A DNA stretch of 18,737 bases from Planctomycetaceae bacterium (GCA_003445035.1 DLVV01000234.1:1-18737); one strand, 5' to 3'; counted from the first letter of the stretch, positions 8,542-17,361 are shown. Made by a program: numbers and translations. Notes: a model not told the origin generated them from the letters alone.

Positions 8542-9509
8542 CGGCCACATCTTCCGGGCCGCTGGATTGCCTCTGTGCCGGCATCGTCGTTGCCGACCAT
8601 GTTGGTGCCCCGATCGACCGGCTGCCCCTCCCCGGAATGCTGGCCGAAACCGCCTCGCTGCACCTGTCGATCGGCGGCTGCGCCGCCAACTGTGCCGTCG
8701 ACATGACCCGCCTGGGGCTGGCAACCGCTGTCGCAGGAACCATCGGCAACGACATCCTGGGACGCTTCGTAAGGGAAGTTCTCGACGAAGCAGGCGTCGA
8801 CTGTTCGATCCTGGAGATTCGTGACGACCTCCACACCGCCGCCACGCAGGTGATCAACGTGCTGGGCGAAGATCGCCGATTCATCCACGCCACCGGAGCC
8901 AATGCGCACTTCACGACCGCGACGATCACCGATGAGATCCTCCAGCGAACCCGGGTCCTGTACCTGGGTGGCTACTGCCTGGCCGACCAGCCGGCGGCCG
9001 CACAGGTTGCCGACCTGTTCGGCCGCGCCCGCCGCCTGGGCGTGATCACCATGCTCGATGTCGTGATCCCTGGTCCCGGCGACTACTCCGATCGACTCGG
9101 CCCGGTGTTGCCGGTCACCGATCATTTCGTTCCCAACGACGACGAAGCAAAGCTCCTGTGCGGCCTCGACGATCCGTTCGCTCAGGCCGATACATTTCTC
9201 GAGGCGGGGGCCGGATCAGTGGCGATCACCTGTGGCAACCGCGGATCGGTACTCGTCTCCGCCGCAGCACGTTTTCGCGCCTCTGCACACGACGTGCCCC
9301 TGATCGACGGGACCGGAGGCGGAGACGCATTCGCCGCCGGTTTCATCCTGGCACTGCTCGACGGATCCGATCCCGAGGACTGCCTGCGGATGGGCAGTGC
9401 CGCCGGAGCCTGCTGCGTCCAGGTGACCGGTGCCACCACCGGAATGCCCGATGCCGATGCGCTGAGGCGGATGGCGGCCGACACCCGTCTCGAGATCACG
9501 CGGATCTAA
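8538..9509 (+). CDS. PfkB-family carbohydrate (ribokinase-like) kinase
   Basis: The product has 323 residues, a normal length for this family. It carries the substrate-side glycine motif IGGCAANCAVDMTRLG (45-60) and the C-terminal PfkB signature DGTGGGDAFAAGF (257-269), with D263 as the catalytic base. NDDEAKLLCG (200-209) is the usual linker motif before the ATP site. The enzyme should phosphorylate a sugar or nucleoside with ATP; the substrate cannot be told from sequence. The start ATG overlaps the preceding TGA as ATGA. The stop TAA overlaps the stop codon of the convergent DUF2071 gene by four bases (9506-9509). Confidence 0.92.
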   Translation: MTATSSGPLDCLCAGIVVADHVGAPIDRLPLPGMLAETASLHLSIGGCAANCAVDMTRLGLATAVAGTIGNDILGRFVREVLDEAGVDCSILEIRDDLHTAATQVINVLGEDRRFIHATGANAHFTTATITDEILQRTRVLYLGGYCLADQPAAAQVADLFGRARRLGVITMLDVVIPGPGDYSDRLGPVLPVTDHFVPNDDEAKLLCGLDDPFAQADTFLEAGAGSVAITCGNRGSVLVSAAARFRASAHDVPLIDGTGGGDAFAAGFILALLDGSDPEDCLRMGSAAGACCVQVTGATTGMPDADALRRMAADTRLEITRI

Positions 9510-10321
9510 CCGGCGAGCGGTTCGAGACCGAAGATCTCCACTTCGACACCCTCGCAGAAAGCCACGTGCTCGGGCGGCCCTGCGATCTCGATTCCGGCCG
9601 CCTGGACCAGAGAGTCCCGGCACGCCAGGACCCGAGCCGGCCGCACGGGGTAGGGCACGTGGTGGACCTGGCCGGAGTAGAGCTTCGACGACCGCCCCGA
9701 GGGGTCGTGTGTGAACAGGACATATCTTTCAACCAGGAAATGCTCGAGTGTCCCGGGAATGGCGTGGCCGGCTTCATCAAGACCGGCCAGCCCGGGCGCG
9801 TCGTCGAGCTGAATCTCCAAATCCAGTCCCGCACCCGGCAGTCCTGGCCCAGCCACACCCGGCGTCGGCGACCCCCGTTGCGTCCTCTGGCTCGAGTAGA
9901 TCACTCGATTTCCACGATCGTCCTCCACCCTCTCGACTCGCATCCGCGAGTGGTGGTAGGCCAGACGCCAACGGGCCCGTGCGATCCAGACCGCCAGGCG
10001 GTTGGCGGCATCCAGGCTGAAAAACCACACGCCAGGAACACCGTCACGATGCACATAAGTTCGCACGTTGGTCTCGTGAAATGCGGAGACTCCCGGAATG
10101 GCCGGGAACCACCAGGGCCGCACTCCGGACATGTGAAACGGAACCAGGCCGATCCAGGCTGATCCGTCGCATGTGTCGACCGCCAGGTCGGGCGGCAACA
10201 TCGTGGCAAGACGCTCGGGCGAAATTCGCCAGTGCAGGAACGCCAGGCTGTGCCAATTCTGGTAACCGACCGGATTCCGTTTCGGACGCCGCGTCGGCAA
10301 CAGCCGATCCAATTCGACCAT
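9506..10321 (-). CDS. DUF2071 (YqjF-like) protein
   Basis: The product has 271 residues. The DUF2071 pattern is clear: LAFLHWRISPERLATMLPP (26-44), LAVDTCDGSAWIGLVPF (46-62), an FHETNVRTYV strand (81-90) and GVWFFSLDA (97-105). The family belongs to the acetoacetate decarboxylase-like superfamily by fold, but no activity has been established and I do not assign one. The gene starts 12 bases after the stop of the Cys/His-rich lipoprotein gene and is almost certainly in the same transcript. Its stop overlaps that of the sugar kinase on the other strand. Confidence 0.88.
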   Translation of the reverse strand: MVELDRLLPTRRPKRNPVGYQNWHSLAFLHWRISPERLATMLPPDLAVDTCDGSAWIGLVPFHMSGVRPWWFPAIPGVSAFHETNVRTYVHRDGVPGVWFFSLDAANRLAVWIARARWRLAYHHSRMRVERVEDDRGNRVIYSSQRTQRGSPTPGVAGPGLPGAGLDLEIQLDDAPGLAGLDEAGHAIPGTLEHFLVERYVLFTHDPSGRSSKLYSGQVHHVPYPVRPARVLACRDSLVQAAGIEIAGPPEHVAFCEGVEVEIFGLEPLAG

Positions 10322-10333
10322 GTCCGTTCAGGC

Positions 10334-11023
10334 TCAGAGTCTACGAGGGATCCACTCGGGCTGACCGGACGCGTCGCGGGGAATCGGGGCGGGCTTTTCC
10401 AGGGCGGGCAATGGCACCTCCACCGGCTGGAGCGGCGGAGCCGGCTCCACACTGATTCCGGCCGGAACCGTCTGCAACGGAGGTGGAGCCTGCCCGGCCG
10501 TCGGCTTGGCCTTGACCGGTGGCTTCTTCGGAGCGGGGGCCTTCCTGGCTGGTGGTGCCGTCTTCTCCGGAGTTTCCGGGATGGACGGCGGCAGTGGTGG
10601 CGGAGGCGGTGAAGCGGTGGTGCTTTCCGGCGGCGCCGGTTCGGCTGGTGGAGCCCCCTCCACGGCCGGCCCGTGGTGCTCTCCGCAATGCGCACAACCG
10701 GGCTGATCGGTCACTGGAGCAGGCTGAGGATGAACGCCTCCACAGGTGGAACAGTTCGGGGCCTGGTGATGCGGGACGGCACAGCCGGCCGAATGCCCCT
10801 GGGGATGCGAGCACCCCGAGTGCGACACTGGCGCTCCGCAGCCACCACAACCGGCCGCGTGTCCCGAAGGTGCCCCGCACCCGGCCTCCCAGTAATCGTT
10901 GTCGTACACCAGGCCACAATCGCCGTCGTAACAGGTCGACTTGTGACACGAACAGCCGGTCAAGCCTCCCATCACCACCACGGCCATGAACACCAAACCC
11001 GACCGAATCAGCTTCCTGACCAT
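10334..11023 (-). CDS. Cys/His-rich lipoprotein with proline-rich C-terminal half
   Basis: The product has 229 residues from the ATG at 11023; a longer upstream reading frame has no support, since only this start puts a lipoprotein signal at the N-terminus (VVVMGGLTGC, Cys24). The first 120 residues hold 13 cysteines (24, 26, 31, 36, 49, 59, 62, 71, 81, 91, 94, 110, 113) and about 11 histidines, in motifs such as CSTCGG and CAHCGEHH. From 120 onward it is a Pro/Ala/Lys-rich low-complexity stretch, probably a spacer through or along the envelope. No family is recognised. The composition suggests metal binding or disulfide cross-linking, but that is inference. DUF2071 follows in the same transcript. 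Confidence 0.8.
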   Translation of the reverse strand: MVRKLIRSGLVFMAVVVMGGLTGCSCHKSTCYDGDCGLVYDNDYWEAGCGAPSGHAAGCGGCGAPVSHSGCSHPQGHSAGCAVPHHQAPNCSTCGGVHPQPAPVTDQPGCAHCGEHHGPAVEGAPPAEPAPPESTTASPPPPPLPPSIPETPEKTAPPARKAPAPKKPPVKAKPTAGQAPPPLQTVPAGISVEPAPPLQPVEVPLPALEKPAPIPRDASGQPEWIPRRL

Positions 11024-11093
11024 CACCGGTTGTCTCCGACCCCAATTGTCACCCGGACAGCTCTGCGCAGAACCTGCTCGCCCCACAACTGAC

Positions 11094-11107
11094 ATCGGAC
11101 GTCCGAT
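11094..11107. promoter_or_regulatory. Perfect 14-base palindrome, possible operator
   Basis: ATCGGACGTCCGAT is its own reverse complement. It lies 71 bases upstream of the lipoprotein start in a divergent control region, flanked by a direct repeat, which is the setting expected for a dimeric regulator site. No regulator family can be named. Confidence 0.35.
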
Positions 11108-11207
11108 TGGGCGAACTTTACCGGTTCTGCCAATTGTGACGGCCTGTCGGGCAGGTCGTTGACGGGATTCTCGGCTTCCCGCCCCCCGTCGGCCTCCCCA
11201 TGACCTA

Positions 11208-11239
11208 GCCTTTCTCAAGGCCCTTTTCGGCCCTAAGGC
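11208..11239 (+). other. Overlapping alternative hairpins in the dksA-like leader
   Basis: GCCTT-TCTC-AAGGC (11208-11221) forms a five-pair hairpin. GGCC-CTTTTC-GGCC (11219-11232) uses three of the same bases, so the two exclude each other. The first arm GCCTT could instead pair with a second AAGGC (11235-11239) around the second hairpin. There is no T tract. Whether the region is transcribed is unknown. Confidence 0.25.
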
Positions 11240-11333
11240 ATTCCGACACGACCGGTCTCCACCGCGTGGTGATCGGTTCGAACCCAGACAGGCCCCACGA
11301 TCGAGACCGAACCGGACTCGAAGGATTACAGCA

Positions 11334-11783
11334 ATGGCTCGCAAGGACACACTGCTGAGACTCCACAGACGTTTGATCGAGAAACGTGACGCGTTGCGGA
11401 TCAAATTTGGTGGCGACGACCACTCATGGCAGACCAATCCGCAAACCGGTGGGGACATCGGAGACGCCGCCAACAGCGGTGCATCTCACGAATTGAACAC
11501 CCAACTGGCCGCGCTGGAGAGCCGGGAATTGCGGCAGGTGGAACTGGCCCTGCAATTGATCCGAGAGGGCCGCTACGGCAAGTGCGAACACTGCAGCCAC
11601 TCGATACCCATCGCCCGTCTCCGCGCCGTGCCGACAACGATCCTCTGCGTGAGTTGTCAGCGTGAACTGGAATTGACCGGAAGTCTCTCCGGAGACGGTG
11701 ACGTCGACTGGGGGAATGCCCTGGACTTCGAAGGGCAAATGAACCCGACCGAGGTGCGTCTTCGAGACATCGACGTCGACTGA
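11334..11783 (+). CDS. DksA/TraR-family zinc-finger transcription regulator
   Basis: The product has 149 residues. An N-terminal helical pair (about 1-75) is followed by the C4 zinc finger C84-x2-C87 and C105-x2-C108 (YGKCEHC, ILCVSC). The acidic D-x2-D-A pattern GDIGDAA (40-46) matches the tip residues with which DksA reaches into the RNA polymerase secondary channel. DksA proteins alter promoter choice with ppGpp. The length and C4 finger fit DksA rather than the shorter TraR. GAAGGA sits about ten bases before the ATG. The C-terminal 40 residues are an acidic tail (SGDGDVDWGN). An HtrA-type protease gene follows after 61 bases, perhaps in the same transcript. Confidence 0.9.
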   Translation: MARKDTLLRLHRRLIEKRDALRIKFGGDDHSWQTNPQTGGDIGDAANSGASHELNTQLAALESRELRQVELALQLIREGRYGKCEHCSHSIPIARLRAVPTTILCVSCQRELELTGSLSGDGDVDWGNALDFEGQMNPTEVRLRDIDVD

Positions 11784-11820
11784 GCGGCCGCCGGCCCTCC
11801 GACAGGCCCCTTTTCCTTCC

Positions 11821-11836
11821 CACCGCAGCTGCGGTG
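11821..11836. promoter_or_regulatory. Perfect 16-base palindrome just before the htrA-like start
   Basis: CACCGCAGCTGCGGTG is its own reverse complement and ends eight bases before the ATG at 11845, where a ribosome-binding site would be. It could be an operator or an RNA hairpin limiting translation, or the tail of dksA. Confidence 0.35.
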
Positions 11837-11844
11837 TCCCTCCT

Positions 11845-12965
<1,121 letters not shown>

Positions 12966-12969
<4 letters not shown>

Positions 12970-13925
12970 CTCCCCGCCAGCACTCTCGACAGGTAGTCGA
13001 CCACCCCCTGCTCATCGACGTCGACACACACCTCGATGTTGGCGGGAGCCCCCAGTTCGCGGCGCCGGTCAAACACCGTCATGCCACGGGTCAATTGCCC
13101 GGCCACCTCGACATCCACCTGCATGTCCTGTCGCCGAAACAGCCGCGGTTGCGTCACCGAGGCCAGTGCCGCCACCGCATGCAACACCACTCCCTCAATC
13201 CCCAGCGACTCGTGGTGTGCGCGGAACCAGTGGGGAAACCAACCGTCAAGCAACTCGGCGATCGCCCCCGAGACGCGCCCTCTCAACCGGCGAAACTGGT
13301 CGGGGCTCAGCATCAAGCGGCCACTGACATCCAGGGGCACCAGCGTTTTGCTGGCTGACGAAGCCAACACCTGACGGGCCGTCTCGACACTGGCCATCAC
13401 GTTGTATTCCGCGGCGGCCGTCACGTCGCCCCCCACCCCGACCGCACCGCCCAGGCAGACCAGTTGGCCCAGGAGGCCGAAGAAGTCGCCGGCCATTTCC
13501 GCAGCCAACCCGACGTTGGTCAGCGGGCCGAGCGTCAACACCGTGATCTCGTGCGGTTGATCCCGCACGATCTCCACCAGCAACCGGGCCGATTCGTGCC
13601 GGTGGTGAAGGCCCACGACCGGCACATTCCAGTCGCCCAGCCCGGTGGCGCCGTCCAGGTTGACCGGGGGCCGCAGGGCAGGGGATGTCGCGCCGCTGTG
13701 ACCGATCCGGGGCCGCCTGGAAGGGTCCAGGCAATCGACCACCGACTGGATATTCTGGCTGGCCATCTGCCCGGAAACTCTCCCGGCGATGGGCGTCAGC
13801 GCCACGACATCGACTTCGGGGTCCTGCAGGGCCAGCACGATGGCCAGCGCATCACCGATTCCCGGATCGGCATCGATGACCAGCTTCTGCACCACCTGTG
13901 GCCGCGCCTCGCACACTGGGAACAC
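12966..13925 (-). CDS. Nucleoside hydrolase (IunH/RihA) fold protein with altered active site
   Basis: The product has up to 319 residues from a GTG at 13925; GTG codons at 13895 or 13892, after GAGGCG, are equally possible and give a more typical start (VQKLVIDADPG). The fold is recognisable from DADPGIGDALAI (18-29), TLGPLTNVGLA (131-141) and AAEYNVMAS (171-179). Family enzymes cut the N-glycosidic bond of nucleosides using a Ca2+ held by D10, D15, T126 and D242 (Crithidia numbering). Here D20, D25 and T131 remain, but the D14, N39, N160 and D242 positions read G24, R49, D167 and A250. E173 and N175 (ribose contacts) are kept. It may be inactive, or act on another substrate. Its stop overlaps that of the HtrA gene. 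Confidence 0.85.
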
Positions 13926-14034
13926 CCACCGGCTGCGGCCACGATTGAGACAACCGACCGCCGGCGAACTCGCCGATCGTAGGACCGCCCCGAAGCGGGT
14001 GTCAATTCCCTTCTGCGGGATTCGTCCACCCGAC

Positions 14035-14040
14035 TATACT
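14035..14040 (+). promoter_or_regulatory. Possible -10 element for trpD
   Basis: TATACT matches the sigma-70 -10 consensus at five of six positions, 44 bases before the trpD start. The -35 region (TTCTGC with an 18-base spacer) is poor. Confidence 0.3.
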
Positions 14041-14084
14041 GCTGATTCGCCTGACCCACTCGTCGAACAACTCCGGGTGCCCCC

Positions 14085-15119
14085 ATGCACGAAGCAATCC
14101 AGGTCGTCGTCGAAGCGGCGATCAACGGCGAGGACTCGTCGCGAGAAGCGGTCGAAGCGGCCTTCGCAGCATTGATGGACGGAGAGGCCGACGCGGTCGA
14201 TGTCGCGGCGCTGCTGACATCCCTGGCCGCCAAGGGTGAATCGATCGATGACCTCGCCGGAGCCGCCTCGGTCATGGCCGATCGTGTCACTCCCATCCAC
14301 AGCCGTCACCAACGGCTGCTGGACACCTGCGGCACCGGTGGCGATCGACTGCACACCTTCAACATCAGTACCGCCACCGCACTGCTGGCCGCCGCCTGCG
14401 GAGTCCCTGTCGCCAAACACGGCAATCGCAGCGTATCCAGTTCGAGCGGTTCGGCCGACGTGCTGACAGCCCTGGGCGTGACCATCGACCTGCCCCCCGA
14501 ATCGGTCGCCGTTTGTCTTGATGAAATCGGCATCGGATTCTGCTTCGCCCCCCTGTTCCACTCGGCCATGAAACACGCGGCCCCGGTCCGCCAGCAACTG
14601 GGCTTGCGAACGATCTTCAACCTGGTCGGCCCGCTGACCAACCCCGCCGCAGCCGCCTGCCAACTGCTTGGTGGCAACAGCAACGCGGCTGCCCGGCTGC
14701 TGGCCGGGGCCCTCGGCCGTCTTGGACGCCCGCGTGCCCTGGTCGTCTGCGGCAATGACGAACTCGACGAGGTCTCCCTGTGGGGTACGACGCTGGCCCT
14801 GGAGATCGACGGCGAGGCCGGCACCATCACCGAACACACCTGGACAGCAGCCGACTTCGGCCTGCCCCCGTGCGAGGTCTCACCTCTGCGTGTCGAGTCA
14901 CCGGAGGAAAGCGCGTCGATGATCCGCGGGGTATTCCAGGGCCAGGCCGGCCCGGCCCGCGATGTTGTTGTGGCCAACACCGCCGCAGCTTTGGTGGCTT
15001 ACGGGGAGACCACCGACCTGGCCGAGGCAGCTCGCCGGGCCGAGGCGGCCATCGACCAGGGGCGGCCCACCGACCAACTGGCGGCCCTGGTCGAGGTCTC
15101 CGGACGACTGGCCGGCTGA
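14085..15119 (+). CDS. trpD: Anthranilate phosphoribosyltransferase
   Basis: TrpD transfers the phosphoribosyl group of PRPP to anthranilate, the second step of tryptophan synthesis from chorismate, in the cytoplasm. The 344-residue length is normal. The PRPP-binding glycine motif DTCGTGGD is at 80-87, KHGNRSVSSSSGSADVL at 111-127, and the Mg2+/PRPP loop NDELDEVS at 224-231. The hinge motif TIFNLVGPLTNPA (176-188) is intact. The start at 14085 gives the expected N-terminal helical domain. No other trp gene lies in the window, so the pathway is dispersed, as in many Planctomycetota. It stands alone, upstream of the nuo run and divergent from the nucleoside-hydrolase-like gene. The gene is complete and looks active. 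Confidence 0.97.
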   Translation: MHEAIQVVVEAAINGEDSSREAVEAAFAALMDGEADAVDVAALLTSLAAKGESIDDLAGAASVMADRVTPIHSRHQRLLDTCGTGGDRLHTFNISTATALLAAACGVPVAKHGNRSVSSSSGSADVLTALGVTIDLPPESVAVCLDEIGIGFCFAPLFHSAMKHAAPVRQQLGLRTIFNLVGPLTNPAAAACQLLGGNSNAAARLLAGALGRLGRPRALVVCGNDELDEVSLWGTTLALEIDGEAGTITEHTWTAADFGLPPCEVSPLRVESPEESASMIRGVFQGQAGPARDVVVANTAAALVAYGETTDLAEAARRAEAAIDQGRPTDQLAALVEVSGRLAG

Positions 15120-15127
15120 GGCTTGGC

Positions 15128-15155
15128 TTGCGTCACCGGAGGACCGCGCTATAAT
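15128..15155 (+). promoter_or_regulatory. Probable sigma-70 promoter for the nuoI-D run
   Basis: A perfect TATAAT (15150-15155) lies 16 bases after TTGCGT (15128-15133). It begins 9 bases after the trpD stop and would start RNA near 15162, giving a leader of about 80 bases before nuoI. The -35 half matches at only three of six positions. Confidence 0.45.
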
Positions 15156-15162
15156 TCACCTC

Positions 15163-15181
15163 GTCGACCCGCAGGGTCGAC
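15163..15181 (+). other. Eight-pair stem-loop at the predicted mRNA 5' end
   Basis: GTCGACCC-GCA-GGGTCGAC is a perfect eight-pair inverted repeat with a three-base loop. It starts within a base or two of the predicted transcription start, so it could protect the 5' end of the nuo mRNA or be bound as DNA by a regulator. Confidence 0.5.
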
Positions 15182-15242
15182 TCCAAGTGGCAACAGTCAT
15201 TCCTCCGGGTTCGCCCCGGGAACAGGCAGCAGGTCGAACGGG

Positions 15243-15809
15243 ATGCAAGGATTTCGACGTTGGCGGCACGATGTCTGGCAGGCGATCAAAACGGTCGCCC
15301 TGGGCATGAAGACCACCGCCCGCACGATGTTCAAGACCTACGACCGCGGGGCATTCACCGAAGTCTTTGAGTACCCCGAGGTGCCGGTGCCGGTGAAGGT
15401 CCGTTACCGCGGATTTCATCGATACGACTTGACCACCTGCATCGGCTGCGACAAGTGTGCGGTGGCCTGCCCGGTCGACTGCATCTACATCGACAAGGAG
15501 AAGAGTCCCGTCGGCAAGGGCTTCCGGCTCAACGGGTTCGCCATCGACTACACCAAGTGCATGTTCTGTGCACTGTGCGTCGATCCGTGCCCGGTCGACT
15601 GCATCTTCATGGGCTCCAACTTCGACCTCTCCTGCTACAGCCGGGACGGCTGCATCGTCGACTACGCCCGGTTGCCACTGGAGACCGCCTGGGGCAAGGC
15701 CACGCTCAACCCAACCGCTGTTGCTCAGAGCAAGGTGCTCCACGAACCGGTGTGGGTCAAAGGGGAACCAAGCCCGTTCGAATTTGCCGGCGAGGAGGCC
15801 GACGCATGA
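15243..15809 (+). CDS. nuoI: NADH-quinone oxidoreductase subunit I (2x[4Fe-4S])
   Basis: NuoI carries clusters N6a and N6b and passes electrons to the N2 cluster of NuoB in complex I. Two ferredoxin motifs are complete: C66-x2-C69-x2-C72-x3-C76-P and C106-x2-C109-x2-C112-x3-C116-P. The start at 15243 (188 residues) is chosen because it includes the amphipathic helix [21 protein letters not shown], which matches the membrane-associated N-terminus of NuoI; the frame is open further upstream to 15123, but that part overlaps the likely promoter and is not NuoI-like. The RBS is weak. The stop overlaps the next start as ATGA. Finding nuoI as the first gene of a nuo run is unusual, since it normally lies between nuoH and nuoJ. 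A stand-alone ferredoxin is possible, but the neighbours make NuoI much more likely. Confidence 0.9.
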   Translation: MQGFRRWRHDVWQAIKTVALGMKTTARTMFKTYDRGAFTEVFEYPEVPVPVKVRYRGFHRYDLTTCIGCDKCAVACPVDCIYIDKEKSPVGKGFRLNGFAIDYTKCMFCALCVDPCPVDCIFMGSNFDLSCYSRDGCIVDYARLPLETAWGKATLNPTAVAQSKVLHEPVWVKGEPSPFEFAGEEADA

Positions 15810-16285
15810 GAGATGGGGGCGAACAACCGCGGCAACTGTTCACTGTGGAGGAAGCCAACCTGCGGCTTCCGCTGGTGAAGGTGATCGTCAAGGACATCGT
15901 GACGCTCTTCACCGATCTCCACGACCGCAAGGAACGACTCACCGAGCTCCGGAACCGGAGTGAGCAGAGCGAGTACCGGGACGAGGTCGAGGCGATGGAG
16001 TCCGAACTCGAGGCCGACATCGAGACGCTCGACACCTTCGTCGCCGAACTGCACGATCTCGGCGTCGAACTCAAGGATCCGGTGACCGGGCTGGTCGACT
16101 TCCGAACACTCGTCGATGGACGCGAGGCCTACCTCTGCTGGAAACTCGAAGAGGACGAAATCGGCTGGTGGCACGAACTCGATGCCGGAGTGGCGGGTCG
16201 ACGCCCCGTCTCCGAACTCCAGGAAGCCGTCTCCGCCTCCTCGTCCGGATCAATCGACGTCCCCAACGACAGCGACGCCTCCTGA
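15806..16285 (+). CDS. DUF2203 protein embedded in the nuo run
   Basis: The product has 159 residues. It fits DUF2203 (PF09969): [14 protein letters not shown] at the N-terminus (11-24), a long central helical region (about 25-85, coiled-coil-like, many Glu/Asp/Arg), then [14 protein letters not shown] (86-99), [14 protein letters not shown] (106-119) and [15 protein letters not shown] (121-135). The function of the family is not established. AGGAGG lies nine bases before the ATG, the best ribosome-binding site of the run, and the start overlaps the nuoI stop as ATGA. nuoA follows after nine bases. It has no signal peptide and no metal motif, so it is probably cytoplasmic. Its position suggests a role in complex I assembly or regulation, but that rests on context only. 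Confidence 0.88.
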   Translation: MRDGGEQPRQLFTVEEANLRLPLVKVIVKDIVTLFTDLHDRKERLTELRNRSEQSEYRDEVEAMESELEADIETLDTFVAELHDLGVELKDPVTGLVDFRTLVDGREAYLCWKLEEDEIGWWHELDAGVAGRRPVSELQEAVSASSSGSIDVPNDSDAS

Positions 16286-16294
16286 TCAACCGCC

Positions 16295-16828
16295 ATGGCC
16301 AACCTGCTCAACCACTTCCTGCTGTTCATCCTCGCCGGCGTCGGCATGCTGCTGGTGCCGTTGTTGATTGGCCGGTTCCTGAGACCGAAGCTGCCAAACG
16401 AGGATAAGGTCGCGATCTACGAGTGCGGCGAACCGACCATCGGGTCCAGCTACATCCAGTTCGACCTCCGGTTCTACACCGTCGCACTGCTGTTCATCAT
16501 CTTCGATGTCGAGATCGCCTTCTTCTTCCCCTGGGCACTGGTTTACGGCAACGCCATGCAGTTGGCTGACACCGGCCTGAACGACCGGGCTCGTGAGGTG
16601 ATCAGCGAAAGGCTGTTGACGGCTCCGCAGGAAGCCGTGTCAATCACCCCCGAAGCCGCTCAAACACTGGGGTTGACGGGATTCTTCGACATCCTGGTCT
16701 TCTTCGGCGTGCTGATGGTCGGATTCGCATACGTCTGGAAGCGGGGTGACCTCGATTGGATCCGGGCGGTGGGGAGTCCGGACATCAACGCCGCGAGCAA
16801 CACCGCCGAGCCGGGAGACGCGGCATGA
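16295..16828 (+). CDS. nuoA: NADH-quinone oxidoreductase subunit A, with inserted loop
   Basis: NuoA is a small membrane subunit at the junction of the two arms of complex I. The hallmark [20 protein letters not shown] is at 42-61 and [15 protein letters not shown] at 67-81, with the conserved acidic D71 and E73. Three membrane helices lie at about 8-27, 60-82 and 129-148. The protein has 177 residues, against about 120-150 for most NuoA. The extra length is a hydrophilic insert of about 40 residues between helices 2 and 3 (about 86-128) and a polar tail after W155. The subunit otherwise looks intact. There is no ribosome-binding site of note. The stop overlaps the nuoC start as ATGA, leaving no room for nuoB. 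Confidence 0.95.
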   Translation: MANLLNHFLLFILAGVGMLLVPLLIGRFLRPKLPNEDKVAIYECGEPTIGSSYIQFDLRFYTVALLFIIFDVEIAFFFPWALVYGNAMQLADTGLNDRAREVISERLLTAPQEAVSITPEAAQTLGLTGFFDILVFFGVLMVGFAYVWKRGDLDWIRAVGSPDINAASNTAEPGDAA

Positions 16829-17361
16829 CCGGGGCACCTGATATCCAGCAGGCGCTGATAGAGGAATTCGGCAACGAGGCGATCTCCGGCGCCAACCTGG
16901 AAGCGATCGACCCGTGGATCGAGGTGGCTCCCGGCTCGATCGTCGCCGTCAGCACGTTTCTCCGACATGACGAACGGTTCCTCTTTGACCACCTCAATAA
17001 CCTCTGCGGGTCCGACTATCTGCAGCCGGACCCGAAGAAGGCCAAGACCTTTGAACACGACCCACACGTCGAGGTCGTCTACCACCTCTCCAGCTTCACT
17101 CACAAACACCGCATCACGCTGAAGGTCAAGCTGCCCCGCTGGGTCGATGACGTCGAGGGCCAGTTGCCGTCATGTCCCAGCGTCGTGAGCGTCTGGGCAG
17201 CCGCCGATTGGCACGAACGCGAGGCCTATGACCTGGTGGGCATCCGCTTCACCGGACACCCCAACCTCCGTCGGATCCTGTGTCCCGAGGACTGGGAAGG
17301 ACACGCGTTGCGGAAGGACTACGAGTTCCCACTGGAATACCACGGCATCCGCGGCAAGTAG
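16825..17361 (+). CDS. nuoC: NADH-quinone oxidoreductase subunit C (30 kDa)
   Basis: NuoC is a peripheral-arm subunit that packs against NuoD. The family signature is present: [20 protein letters not shown] (129-148), followed by [17 protein letters not shown] (150-166). The protein has 178 residues, a normal size for an unfused NuoC. The start at 16825 is preferred over longer reading because it overlaps the nuoA stop as ATGA and has GGGAG a few bases before it. A 38-base gap leads to nuoD, so NuoC and NuoD are separate polypeptides here, unlike the NuoCD fusion of enterobacteria. No odd residues are seen. Confidence 0.96.
   Translation: MTGAPDIQQALIEEFGNEAISGANLEAIDPWIEVAPGSIVAVSTFLRHDERFLFDHLNNLCGSDYLQPDPKKAKTFEHDPHVEVVYHLSSFTHKHRITLKVKLPRWVDDVEGQLPSCPSVVSVWAAADWHEREAYDLVGIRFTGHPNLRRILCPEDWEGHALRKDYEFPLEYHGIRGK

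Larger units (their letters stand above)
11024..11333. other. 310-base divergent intergenic region
   Basis: This gap separates the lipoprotein gene (minus) from the DksA/TraR gene (plus). It holds a near-perfect direct repeat, CCAATTGTCAC (11042-11052) and CCAATTGTGAC (11130-11140), with a 14-base perfect palindrome between them. A cluster of short hairpins lies in the dksA-proximal half. I see no open reading frame with gene-like features and no strong -35/-10 pair. Confidence 0.5.

Noticed and set aside
13926..14084. Hairpins between the nucleoside-hydrolase-like gene and trpD as a tryptophan attenuator
   Set aside because: The stems (for example CGGCGA-AC-TCGCCG) lie upstream of the likely promoter, and no leader peptide with Trp codons is visible.
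15123..15242. N-terminal extension of NuoI
   Set aside because: This part overlaps the likely promoter and stem-loop, and its Ser/Gly/Pro-rich sequence does not resemble any NuoI N-terminus.
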